DNA of 64,000 bases, from the NCBI RefSeq assembly GCF_025232395.1, contig NZ_CP065938.1:868001-932000 (forward strand), in the 5' to 3' direction. The position numbers were made by a program, and so were the translations under genes. Origin of the DNA: Taurinivorans muris (lineage in GTDB: Bacteria > Desulfobacterota > Desulfovibrionia > Desulfovibrionales > Desulfovibrionaceae). This document shows positions 20,517 to 29,722 of the stretch, one piece after another (positions within the stretch are counted from its first letter, which is position 1; each line of letters begins with the position of its first letter). Under the pieces are notes generated by a model that worked only from the letters and a program-made list of their open reading frames with translations, was not told the DNA's origin and searched no databases.

Positions 20517-23500
20517 TTAATGAGAATTGCGGTATGCGTCCAAGGCCTTTGCCTGTTCCTCGAAGTTTGCAAAACCGGCTTGGTGCAAAGCATCTTCGAC
20601 AGTTGCAGCCCAATCCCAAGCGGCATAAATGGCAGGCTTATGGAAAACTGCGCGGAAGTTTTCCATATCGGCTCTTGCGTCAGTTTCCTGTGCAGTACCG
20701 ATAACTTTACGCAAGTTTTCCTGCAATCTTGTCATTTCACCGTTATACCAATCATGCAATTCAGCCCCATTGACATATTTTTTCAAAATATGTTCGTAAC
20801 CGTGTTCTTTCATCAAGTTCACAAAGTTGCTGTAATGTTGGGCGGAAAGCCATTCGCCGAGTTTTGAAGTCGGAATGTTTTCAGATTCGATTTTTGCGAT
20901 GTCCAATTTGGTTTGGTAATACGTATCAGGAACGACGGAAGCGGAAGTGATGCCTGCAATAGCGACAAGACCGCGCAAAATCACACTGTTAGAAACACCT
21001 TGTCCGCAGAAACCGATTTTCTTTGCAAATTTTTGACCTGTAAAAATAGCGGTAAGCAATGCCCACACGACAGCCGGATCTTCTTCGTCGTAAATATGGG
21101 AAAGGCTCGCATTATCACGGTCAGTGCCGAGCACCATTTGTGTCATATCGTTTGAACCGATGGAAAATCCGTCAAATTCCTGAATGAATTGCTTTGACAA
21201 TATGGCGTTTGCCGGAATTTCCGCCATTTGGATAACTTTCAAGCCGTCCTGCCCGCTCACCAGCTTATGCACGTTTTCAAGATATGAGCGCATTGCACGC
21301 GCTTCTTCAAGGGTGCGGACAAACGGCAGCATGATTTGCAGGTTCTTGCCGCCGTAAACACCGCGGGCAAGCTTGAACGCTTCAAGTTCCCAGTCGTGAA
21401 TATTACGGGAAACCCCGCGGTATCCCAACATCGGGTTGTCTTCGTTCTGCTCGAAAAGGCAGCCGCCGAGCAGGTTATAATACTCATTGGATTTAAAGTC
21501 AGTGGTGCGGTAAATAATATCCTTGCCGTAAAAAGCCATGGCAAAAAGGGCGAGGCTTTGCGCAAGGGTTTGAATATAATGCTCCTTGCCGGTTTTATAA
21601 CCGCGGCTCGTGATAATATCACGAATTTTTGTCGGAATTGCTTGCAATTCTTCCATTTCTTTGCTCATACCGCATTTTAAGCCTACTTCACGGCGAAGTT
21701 CCGTAATGCGTTTCAACGCTGAAAGAATTTGCTCATCTTCCTTCACTTTTTCATATTGGGCTTGAATTTGCGCGTCAATACGAAGCATTTCGGAAAGTTT
21801 TTCTTCAGAAGAACCGGTAAAAGCGTTCAGTTCTTCTTCGTAGCCAAAAATAATCCTGATATGTTCGGAAAGGTTTGAGGAAGTGCGGAGCGTATCTTGA
21901 TAACGCAAAGCATTTTCAAAATATTCATCAAGCTTATGTTCCAATTCGCGAATTTTTCTTTGTTGAGCGAGAACTTCTTCCGTTCCCTGCGGTTCATAGT
22001 TAACCGCCGCCTCAATTTCTTGCGCGAGCCCTGTCACACGTCCCACATGATCCCGCATTTTCAAATCAAGAGTCACAAGACCGCTTGAAAGTTGTTCCTG
22101 CATGACTTTCGTAAGCGAATTTTCCAACGTTGCGAGCTGACCTGAGACCAAATCTTCCAAAGAACCGTTATCATACGCTTCCAACGCTTTCGGGTGCACG
22201 GCAACGTTTCCGAGCATAAATTCCGCACGCAAAAGACCGACTTCAAAATCCTCGACAGTGCGCAAACGGGAAAGGAAAAGCGCTTGGGTCACGTCAGCCA
22301 AAACAAGTCCGACATGGGTTTTGGTTTTCGGAAGTTTGGTAAGGTCCATTTCCCCGCCAATTTCATGAAGAGGAAGAAGACCGCGGTAAACACGCCCGCG
22401 GGTGCCGTCAACGGTAACTTCCTGACCGTCCAGAGCGCGCAGGGTTTCATTTCTTTGAATGCCGATAACAGCGGCAATGCCAAGTTCACGGGAAGTAATG
22501 GCAGCGTGGCTCGTATCCCCGCCGACGTCAGCCAATATAGCGGAAGCGACACGCATGCCGGGCACCATATCCGGGTCGGTTCTTTCCGCAGCCAAAATAT
22601 CGCCTTTGCCGACCTTGTTGAGTTCAAGGGCGGAGCGCAGAAAACGCACGGTACCTTGCCCTGCTCCGCGGGAAGCGCCATTTCCTTCCAAAATGACTTC
22701 CGCCTTTTCCGCCGCCTTTTCATCAACTTCCAAACGGCGCATGAAAATAGTATGAGGGTGAAGTTCCAGTTCTTCATTCCAACGGGTTTCAGGACGCGCC
22801 TGCACAAACCAAAGTTCTTCGTTTGCGTCAAAGCAGAACTCCGTATCCATAATCATACTGCCGTAAGCTTTGCTGATAATGCGCACGGCTTTTGCGATAT
22901 CTTCCGCCTGAGTGATGGACAATGCCCATTTGTTGACATCATTCTTATCAACGTCGATTTCTTTTGTGCCGCCCTTGGCGCCATAAATGATCTTCTTTGT
23001 TTTGCTGCCAAGATTGCGCACGACAACTTCAGCGCCGTCGTCACGCTGGAAAACATAATATTTATCAGGTGTCACCATGCCGCCAACAACAGCTTCACCA
23101 AGACCGTAGCTTGCGTCAATACTTACAAGGTCGTTGCGGACTGTTCCGCGGCAGCCGGAAGAAGTGTCGGCTGCAAAAGCGGTACCGGAAACAACGGGAT
23201 TGATCATGCGCATGATACAAACAGACAAAGAAGTTTGTTCGATAGCCCATTCTTTTTTAGCTTGTACGGCAAGTTCTTCATTGCCCGTCGCTTCCGCCTG
23301 GGTGATACCGTCACGAATGGCTTCACGGCGATAGGTCATGGAGCGGAGATTATAAGCGGACGCGCAGTCCCAATGATACGCCTGCACCACTTTATCTTCA
23401 CCGACAATATTCAAATAGGTGTCCTGCAAGCCTGCAAAAGCTTTTTTGCGGGAGTCTTCACCGGCTGCGGAAGAACGCACGGCAACAGGCACATCTTCCG

Positions 23501-24062
23501 CTCCCGCTTCCTTGCAAATGGCTTTATAGGCTTCACGCACAGCCGTATCGACTTCCTGAGGCAAGTCAACCGATAAAATGGCGGACTGCACCAAAACGGA
23601 ACGTTTGCGGAGCTGGTCGATAACTTCCTGTGAAGTCGCAAACCCTTCAACAACGTTATTTACGAAAGTACGCAAACGGATTTTCGTTGCACTCGGTTCT
23701 TTTGCGTCGGCTTTTTTAATTTCTTTTCCGAGGTTACGCACCAATTTCTGCAAGAAATCAGAGTCACGATTAATTTCAGGGTCATTCCAGTCAATACGCG
23801 TATACTCTCTTTCAACGAGGGAACGAACAAGAGCTGCGTTAACAGTTGTTTCATCCAACACCTTATGGAAGTTGATAGATGAAATCGCACGGAATTGAGG
23901 ACTGCGAACACCTTTAATCTCGTGAATTTTTGCAGTGTTGAAGTTTTTACCGCCAACGATGATTTCGGCGCTTTCGCCAATAGCCATAATGTCGGCACCG
24001 GTAAGAACTAATTTTTCTCTTAATGCTTCAATGCTTGAAGTTTCAGTATTTTTTTTACTCAT
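20517..24062 (-). CDS. Phosphoenolpyruvate synthase-like protein, enlarged
   Basis: 1181 residues against ~790-800 for typical PpsA. Domain order: N-terminal ~160 residues of unclear type; ATP-grasp nucleotide domain (VAVRSSAAGEDSRKKAFAGLQDT near 194); phosphohistidine domain with His519 in GGDTSHAAITSREL; PEP/pyruvate barrel in two parts (HPKAL near 625 and DFKSNEYYNLLGG near 855) with Cys1019 in GFCGQG. Between the barrel parts lie ~180 residues that are mostly coiled-coil-like, where E. coli PpsA has ~30, and ~120 residues follow the barrel. The reaction would be pyruvate + ATP + water to PEP + AMP + Pi. It follows pyc, so both fates of pyruvate are encoded together. GGAGG precedes the ATG. 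Confidence 0.85.
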   Translation of the reverse strand: MSKKNTETSSIEALREKLVLTGADIMAIGESAEIIVGGKNFNTAKIHEIKGVRSPQFRAISSINFHKVLDETTVNAALVRSLVEREYTRIDWNDPEINRDSDFLQKLVRNLGKEIKKADAKEPSATKIRLRTFVNNVVEGFATSQEVIDQLRKRSVLVQSAILSVDLPQEVDTAVREAYKAICKEAGAEDVPVAVRSSAAGEDSRKKAFAGLQDTYLNIVGEDKVVQAYHWDCASAYNLRSMTYRREAIRDGITQAEATGNEELAVQAKKEWAIEQTSLSVCIMRMINPVVSGTAFAADTSSGCRGTVRNDLVSIDASYGLGEAVVGGMVTPDKYYVFQRDDGAEVVVRNLGSKTKKIIYGAKGGTKEIDVDKNDVNKWALSITQAEDIAKAVRIISKAYGSMIMDTEFCFDANEELWFVQARPETRWNEELELHPHTIFMRRLEVDEKAAEKAEVILEGNGASRGAGQGTVRFLRSALELNKVGKGDILAAERTDPDMVPGMRVASAILADVGGDTSHAAITSRELGIAAVIGIQRNETLRALDGQEVTVDGTRGRVYRGLLPLHEIGGEMDLTKLPKTKTHVGLVLADVTQALFLSRLRTVEDFEVGLLRAEFMLGNVAVHPKALEAYDNGSLEDLVSGQLATLENSLTKVMQEQLSSGLVTLDLKMRDHVGRVTGLAQEIEAAVNYEPQGTEEVLAQQRKIRELEHKLDEYFENALRYQDTLRTSSNLSEHIRIIFGYEEELNAFTGSSEEKLSEMLRIDAQIQAQYEKVKEDEQILSALKRITELRREVGLKCGMSKEMEELQAIPTKIRDIITSRGYKTGKEHYIQTLAQSLALFAMAFYGKDIIYRTTDFKSNEYYNLLGGCLFEQNEDNPMLGYRGVSRNIHDWELEAFKLARGVYGGKNLQIMLPFVRTLEEARAMRSYLENVHKLVSGQDGLKVIQMAEIPANAILSKQFIQEFDGFSIGSNDMTQMVLGTDRDNASLSHIYDEEDPAVVWALLTAIFTGQKFAKKIGFCGQGVSNSVILRGLVAIAGITSASVVPDTYYQTKLDIAKIESENIPTSKLGEWLSAQHYSNFVNLMKEHGYEHILKKYVNGAELHDWYNGEMTRLQENLRKVIGTAQETDARADMENFRAVFHKPAIYAAWDWAATVEDALHQAGFANFEEQAKALDAYRNSH

Positions 24063-24104
24063 TTGTTCCTCCGAGAAATGCGTACATTAACTCGTTTTTA
24101 TGTA

Positions 24105-27100
24105 TTACTTTGTTTCATTGTTGGAAATAAACGCAGCTTTGTGCGATGCGGAAATTTGCGTGCCGCAGTACGGACAGAAATTCGCATCGGTATATGCCAA
24201 AGGCTTGCCGCATTCCTTATTTTGACAAGTAAGCGGCATGCTGTCGATTTCCATAATAAGTTCACCTTCATGCACAGGAGTCATTTTGCGTGAAACTTTA
24301 TAATCAGCGGTTTTATAAACCTTTGTAACAATACCGTTACGAGGCGATAAAACTGCTTTTTCTTGCTTCATGATGGAGATATTGAAAAGTTCCTGACCTT
24401 TTTTGACAATATCGCCGACTTTTACATAGGTTACCCATAAATCACCGTTTGAAGGAGCGCCGATTTGGTTCTTGTCGTTAGGATCCGCCATAAGAATATC
24501 AGTAGAAACAGAACCCGTCGGATTGGCGACTTGCACTTCATGGGTCATAAACTGGGAATCATAAGCATATCTCACTTCCACAATTCCTTTGTCGGAAACG
24601 GGGCTGATATGATAAATGGTTATGCTGTGCGGTTTGCCGCCTTCATCAATAAATTGCAGTTCCCTGCCGGTTTCAAGCCCTTCAAACCAAACATCAAGAG
24701 GCAAAGCGTTCGGATCGCCGAAATCCTGCTTGAATTGAATATTTTTAATAGAATCACCGGGGTGATTCATATACATGACAAGCTCTTCGCTTGTCGGCTT
24801 GCGTTTCAGTATCTTTTCGCAGGCATTTTCCTCGGCCTCAAAATTAATAGGTTCCAAATGGTCCAAGGGGCTGTCTTCCGTTCTTTCGCGAACGGCATTT
24901 TTCCAATTATCCCCGAAAACGCTTTCATAAACCCAATCAGCAGGGAAACCTAAAGGCAGTCTGCCGAATTTTCCGAGCAGCAAATTACGGAAAGCGTCAT
25001 TGCAGTCACGATAGAGAATAAGCCTATCCTTTTTCATCGCTTCGGATAAATCTTCTTCTTTTGTGTTCACCACGGTTTCCAAAATGTTAAGAAGCCTGTT
25101 CACTTCTTCCATTTCCCCGCGTTTCCAAGCGCCGGTAACCGCTAAGAACGCCGTATTCCACGTAATTTGCGAACCGGGTGTCACATCGTGATATTTGACG
25201 ATTTTGCGTATCCCCGCAAGAAAACGGAGCATGTAAGGAAGCAAATGAATATATCCTTGCTTCATCGCCCCTTCCTGGGAAGAGGAAGTCGCTCCGCCCG
25301 GCATGCCGTGGGAAACGACATCATGGTCGATACCTTGGAAATACGGAGAACAATACCTGTCATAATACGGCATGATTTGCTTCAGCACAAAATTCGCGTC
25401 GCGGATCATATCTTTATTCAAATAGTTTCCAATGCCAAATTCTTCTTCCAAATACGCGGCTGTCGAGAGCACTTCGCCTTGTCCGTAGCTGCGTACGCCA
25501 GCCCCGAGGGCGACATCCAAAATCTGCACCCCGGCTTTTGCGGCTTCCGCCAGAGCCGGCGTGAACAAACCGTCCGTAAAATGCCTGTGATAATGCAAAA
25601 CAAGCTGAGGCCAACGCTTACGAAGCGCGGTGACAAGTTCACGCACAAACAGCGGCGAACAGTTGCCCGCCATATCTTTCAAACCCAAAATAACGGATTT
25701 TGCCGCTTGTTCTTCACTCACGCCGAGAATACCGGCAACCATCGCCAAAGTGTTTTTCGTCACGTCAAGGTAATGTTCGACGTCAAAACCGCGATTGGGC
25801 GTTATGGAAAGAGCCGGTTCGAAAATAATGTCCTTACGGCTTAAAATAACTTCCGCAAGCGGTTTCATGTTTCTGATATCGTTCAAGAAATCAAAGCAGC
25901 GGATGACATGGTAATCGTCACAAATCATTTCGCACGTGCGCTGCATAAGGTTTCTCGGCTGCGGAGAGTAACCGAGCACGTTTGTCGAACGCACCAAAAT
26001 CTGCTTCATGGTCTTCGGCGCAAAACTGTTCCATGCCTTAGCTTCACTGAACGGATAGGTCATATTTGCCATCATGTTGACATGGAAGTGGGCACCACCG
26101 CCATTTTCCAAAGAAAAGAACTGGCAATTATCCAAATAAGGACCGACAAGCTTATCCTCGGCTAAGCGAAATCTGTTGCTGCTGTTGGATTGGGTTTGGT
26201 CACGGCACGTAGTGTCCGTAAAATGGATTTTGTCGGAATCACGCACAAAGTCCAAAACAGCCTGTCTGTCCCCTACCGGATATACGGTGGGTGTTTTGCG
26301 GACTTCCCTGTCGATATGAGGCAAAACCGGTTCAAAATGAGGCATACGGGGAGTTTCCGCAGTGCGGTATTTTCCGCGCTGAACATGGGGATTATAACCT
26401 TTGGCGGATATTTCGGCGACCAAACGGCTCAAGCGTTCGGCTTCCGGATATAAATCTTGGTAATTCAATAATTCCGGGGTATTTTCAATAAAGGTCGTGT
26501 CAAAATTCGCTTTAAGAAAACGTTGGTTTCTAAGCACATGACGGAAAAACGGAATAGTCGTTTTCACGCCGCGGACACTGTATTCCTCCAAAGCGCGGGT
26601 CATGACGCTGCAAACTTTATCCCATCCGAGCCCGTAGGCGATAAGCAAAGATCCGGCTGAATCATAGTTTGAAGGAAAATCATAACCGGCTGAAAGGTTG
26701 GAGTCGATACGAACCCCCGGACCGCCGGGAGAAATATACCGTGTAATGCGTCCGGAGTTAGGGGAGAAGCCGTTTTTAGGGTCTTCGCAGTTAATGCGGA
26801 CCTGCATTGCCGTATGGTACCCGTAGGTGTCTTCGTCATTAAAAGCCAAAGGCACGCCGAATGCCATTGCAATTTGCGTTTCAACAAGGTCGAAACCGTA
26901 ACGGCTTTCGGTAATGCCGTGTTCAACCTGCAAGCGGGTATTGACTTCGATAAGATAAGGGGTTCCGTCGCTTGTCACAAGAAATTCAACTGTGCAGAGG
27001 GAATAATAATTGACGGCTTTTGCCAAGCGGATGGAATATTCTTTCAGTCTTGCGCGAAGTTCGGGAGTAATTCCTATCCACGGGGAAGGAGTGATTTCAA

Positions 27101-27848
27101 TCAATTTTTGGTGATTGCGCTGTACGGAGCAGTCACGTTCGTCACAGGCGAAAACATTGCCGTATTTATCCGCAATAACCTGAATTTCTATATGGCGGAC
27201 ATTTTCCAAATATTTTTCAACAAATAAGCGGGGGTTTCCGAAAGAAGCCTCAGCCATGGCGGAAGCTTTCGCAAAAGCGTCTTCGAGGGTGTTTTCATCA
27301 CGGATAACAAAAATGCCCCGACCGCCGCCGCCGCCTTCAGCCTTAAGCATCGCAGGCATGCCCATTTCGCGGATAAGGGCTTTTGCTTCTTCAACGGTGA
27401 CAGAGCCCTCGGAACCCGGAACAACCGGAATGCCTAATTTCTTGGCGATGTTGCGGGCTTCGACCTTATTGCCCAGCATACGCATGGCATCGGCGTCCGC
27501 ACCGATAAAAACAATGCCCGCTTCGCGGCATTTGCGCGGAAACGTATCATCTTCCGATGCAAAGCCCCAGCCCGGGTGAATGGCGACAACACCGCGCTTT
27601 TTTGCTTTGCTGATAATTAAATCCAAGTCCAGATAGGAAGTGGGGTCAGCCCCCAAAAGCATGAGTTCTTGGGCAGAAGCGACAGCAGGAGAAGTTTTGT
27701 CAACATCGGTCGCGGTCATAATTGCCGTGGCATGGAAACGTTCACGGATGGAACGGCAAATACGGCGGGCGGGAATGCCTCGGTTTGCAACAAGAATAGG
27801 TTTTCCTTTCAATTCGTTCAATAACTCATCCATAGTCTTTGGAGTCAT
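24105..27848 (-). CDS. pyc: Pyruvate carboxylase with C-terminal zinc ribbon
   Basis: 1247 residues. Order: biotin carboxylase/ATP-grasp (residues ~15-480; AEGGGGGRGIF, HIEIQVIADKYGNVFACDERDCS), carboxyltransferase barrel (~560-850; DTTCRDQTQSNSSNRF), the allosteric/linker region, and the biotin carrier domain with Lys1161 in SIMKQEKAV, where most carboxylases have AMKM. After it, residues ~1205-1232 form a four-Cys zinc ribbon (Cys1208, 1213, 1225, 1228), not part of standard Pyc. The enzyme makes oxaloacetate from pyruvate and bicarbonate. birA lies directly upstream and ppsA downstream on the same strand. Confidence 0.93.
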   Translation of the reverse strand: MTPKTMDELLNELKGKPILVANRGIPARRICRSIRERFHATAIMTATDVDKTSPAVASAQELMLLGADPTSYLDLDLIISKAKKRGVVAIHPGWGFASEDDTFPRKCREAGIVFIGADADAMRMLGNKVEARNIAKKLGIPVVPGSEGSVTVEEAKALIREMGMPAMLKAEGGGGGRGIFVIRDENTLEDAFAKASAMAEASFGNPRLFVEKYLENVRHIEIQVIADKYGNVFACDERDCSVQRNHQKLIEITPSPWIGITPELRARLKEYSIRLAKAVNYYSLCTVEFLVTSDGTPYLIEVNTRLQVEHGITESRYGFDLVETQIAMAFGVPLAFNDEDTYGYHTAMQVRINCEDPKNGFSPNSGRITRYISPGGPGVRIDSNLSAGYDFPSNYDSAGSLLIAYGLGWDKVCSVMTRALEEYSVRGVKTTIPFFRHVLRNQRFLKANFDTTFIENTPELLNYQDLYPEAERLSRLVAEISAKGYNPHVQRGKYRTAETPRMPHFEPVLPHIDREVRKTPTVYPVGDRQAVLDFVRDSDKIHFTDTTCRDQTQSNSSNRFRLAEDKLVGPYLDNCQFFSLENGGGAHFHVNMMANMTYPFSEAKAWNSFAPKTMKQILVRSTNVLGYSPQPRNLMQRTCEMICDDYHVIRCFDFLNDIRNMKPLAEVILSRKDIIFEPALSITPNRGFDVEHYLDVTKNTLAMVAGILGVSEEQAAKSVILGLKDMAGNCSPLFVRELVTALRKRWPQLVLHYHRHFTDGLFTPALAEAAKAGVQILDVALGAGVRSYGQGEVLSTAAYLEEEFGIGNYLNKDMIRDANFVLKQIMPYYDRYCSPYFQGIDHDVVSHGMPGGATSSSQEGAMKQGYIHLLPYMLRFLAGIRKIVKYHDVTPGSQITWNTAFLAVTGAWKRGEMEEVNRLLNILETVVNTKEEDLSEAMKKDRLILYRDCNDAFRNLLLGKFGRLPLGFPADWVYESVFGDNWKNAVRERTEDSPLDHLEPINFEAEENACEKILKRKPTSEELVMYMNHPGDSIKNIQFKQDFGDPNALPLDVWFEGLETGRELQFIDEGGKPHSITIYHISPVSDKGIVEVRYAYDSQFMTHEVQVANPTGSVSTDILMADPNDKNQIGAPSNGDLWVTYVKVGDIVKKGQELFNISIMKQEKAVLSPRNGIVTKVYKTADYKVSRKMTPVHEGELIMEIDSMPLTCQNKECGKPLAYTDANFCPYCGTQISASHKAAFISNNETK

Positions 27849-27851
27849 AAT

Positions 27852-28883
27852 CTACCCTTTGAATTTGGTGATGGATCCACCAACAATACGAATTAAACCA
27901 TGTTCAGAAGAAAGCAATAATTCTCCCTCCTGACCTAGACCAATTATTTTCCCCGCAATATCCCCAAAACAAAACGCGTCCTTGCCCAAAGCGTCTTTAA
28001 TCAGAACCGTTTCACCTGAAAACGCCAAATATTTTTTATAAAGAGCATTCCATGTACCGGGATTGCAGGATGATACTCTTTCCTCATAACACAATTTTAT
28101 TTGTTTCACAAGAGCAAAACAAAAGCCTAAAATTGCCGTAAAATTATCATTTTCATCTTTTATTTCGCCATATTGAAGCAAATCTGCACATTTTTCCCCC
28201 GAACTTTTCAAAAGAGAATTATCCGCATACGCAAAAAAACGTTTTTGATTGCTTTCATTTTGAAAATGTTTTAATTTTCCTGCCGAAATAAAAAAATCTT
28301 CCCGCAAGCTTTCATCGCAGGGAGCGGAAAAAAGATTGATTCCCATGCCTGCGACAAGACAATCGTTCCTTTGTTCCAATAAAATCCCGCCTATCTTTTC
28401 ATAACCGTTTTCCGATTTTTGCACCAAATCGTTAGGCCATTTCAGCGCAATATCAAAACCCAATTTTTCCAAAGCGTACGCGGCAAGTCCTCCGAAAGCG
28501 GGTGCCGCCGCCTCCGTGTTGAAGGGATAGGTTTCAGGCAAAACAAGCGCCGTATACAAATTATTCCGCAAAGACTCCCATTTTCTGCGCAGCTGCCCCC
28601 TGCCGTTTGTCTGATTCTTGCAAATAATCGTTGTGAATGCATTCATTTCCTTTTGCAAAGAAAGCTCATGCGCCTTATCAAGAGTGCTTGTTACGGTATC
28701 AAAAAGATAAAAATCAGCATTAAATCCGACCGTATCATGCCTACCGGCACCGTCCGCGGAAGAAAAAACAAAAAAATCCCCTTGCCGCCCGGCGCATTTT
28801 TCAGAAAAAAAAGCACTATGCTTTTGAGCGAACAAAGGCTCTACAAAACATAATGCTTTTCCGGTATTTTTTCTATTTCTCAT
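27852..28883 (-). CDS. birA: Biotin--protein ligase BirA, no DNA-binding domain
   Basis: 343 residues. The ligase core begins near residue 65: DTVTSTLDKAHEL, then the nucleotide loop GRGQLRRKWES and LKWPNDLVQ with the catalytic-region lysines, and GGILLEQRND. It adenylates biotin and attaches it to the carboxylase carrier domain. The N-terminal ~60 residues are Cys- and Phe-rich and do not resemble the winged helix of regulatory BirA, so it should not act as a repressor. It lies 3 bases before pyc, whose product is the only biotin enzyme in the window and presumably its substrate. Its ATG overlaps the stop of the SPOR gene (TAATG). Confidence 0.9.
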   Translation of the reverse strand: MRNRKNTGKALCFVEPLFAQKHSAFFSEKCAGRQGDFFVFSSADGAGRHDTVGFNADFYLFDTVTSTLDKAHELSLQKEMNAFTTIICKNQTNGRGQLRRKWESLRNNLYTALVLPETYPFNTEAAAPAFGGLAAYALEKLGFDIALKWPNDLVQKSENGYEKIGGILLEQRNDCLVAGMGINLFSAPCDESLREDFFISAGKLKHFQNESNQKRFFAYADNSLLKSSGEKCADLLQYGEIKDENDNFTAILGFCFALVKQIKLCYEERVSSCNPGTWNALYKKYLAFSGETVLIKDALGKDAFCFGDIAGKIIGLGQEGELLLSSEHGLIRIVGGSITKFKG

Positions 28884-29710
28884 TATTTTGCTTCAACTTT
28901 ACTTTCAATAATGGAATCTCTCACACCGAATTTTTTAAAACGTTCCTGACTTTCTTTCAAACGCTCTTCTGTTCCAATAAGAAGAACATGAATAAAATAC
29001 CAGTTTCCTTTCGTATCTTTTTTTACATTTTTCCGTGTTCTGAATCCGTCCGTTTCCAATTTCAAACGTAATTCATCAGCCTGGGCTTCACTGCGAAAAG
29101 CCGCAACACGGATGTCATAATCAAATTTCTTATTGATATTCGCAAGAGCTTCAGCCTTTTTATCCGCTTCTTTTTTAGCTTGCTCCTGAGCCCTTATTTT
29201 TTCTTCGGCAGCTTTTTTTACGGATTCTTCTTCCGCCCGGATTTCCTCAGCCGTCTTTTTTTCTGGTTCTGTTTTTAAAGCTGTCATGAACTGCAATTCT
29301 TCTTTTGGCAGAACCGGTGCTGATTTTTCTTTTTGGATATTCGCCGCCAACGGCACGGGTTCTTCTTTTTGAACCGCCGGGGTCATTCCTTTTCCGATGA
29401 TAAGCCCGAACAAAAACGCAAAACCGACAGACGTCAAAATCGTAACAAACGCGGTGACACAGGCGGAAGTGCTTAATGTGATTCCTTGTTTCGCCACGGT
29501 ATTTTCTTCTTGAAAACGCTCTTCTTCCGGCTCATCCTGCCCGTATGCGTATTCACGCGGTTTTGTTTTTAAAAAACCGTCTTCCATTTCTTCAGTCTGC
29601 GTGCTTTCCTGTTCTTCACGTTCTTTTGAAACAAGAAGCTTTTTCACGCTTTCCAAAAACGGATTATATTTTTTTTCCCGGGGGACATGCCGATAATTGG
29701 GACGAGCCAC
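28883..29710 (-). CDS. Single-pass membrane protein with SPOR domain
   Basis: 275 residues. A basic and acidic cytoplasmic N-terminus (~100 residues) precedes one transmembrane helix (about 103-127, CVTAFVTILTSVGFAFLFGLI). A Glu/Lys/Ala-rich, helix-forming linker follows (~165-200, EEKIRAQEQAKKEADKK). A C-terminal ~75-residue SPOR-like domain comes last (YDIRVAAFRSEAQADELRLKL ... YFIHVLLIGTEERL). SPOR domains bind denuded glycan strands of peptidoglycan at division sites. The gene is between argS and birA, likely one transcript; argS-SPOR adjacency is common in this lineage and need not be functional. Confidence 0.8.
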   Translation of the reverse strand: MARPNYRHVPREKKYNPFLESVKKLLVSKEREEQESTQTEEMEDGFLKTKPREYAYGQDEPEEERFQEENTVAKQGITLSTSACVTAFVTILTSVGFAFLFGLIIGKGMTPAVQKEEPVPLAANIQKEKSAPVLPKEELQFMTALKTEPEKKTAEEIRAEEESVKKAAEEKIRAQEQAKKEADKKAEALANINKKFDYDIRVAAFRSEAQADELRLKLETDGFRTRKNVKKDTKGNWYFIHVLLIGTEERLKESQERFKKFGVRDSIIESKVEAK

Positions 29711-29722
29711 AACGCTCTCCTT

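Noticed and set aside
22194-23576. 460-codon open frame on the plus strand
   Set aside because: Antisense to the conserved PEP synthase, with no family resemblance and no ribosome-binding site.
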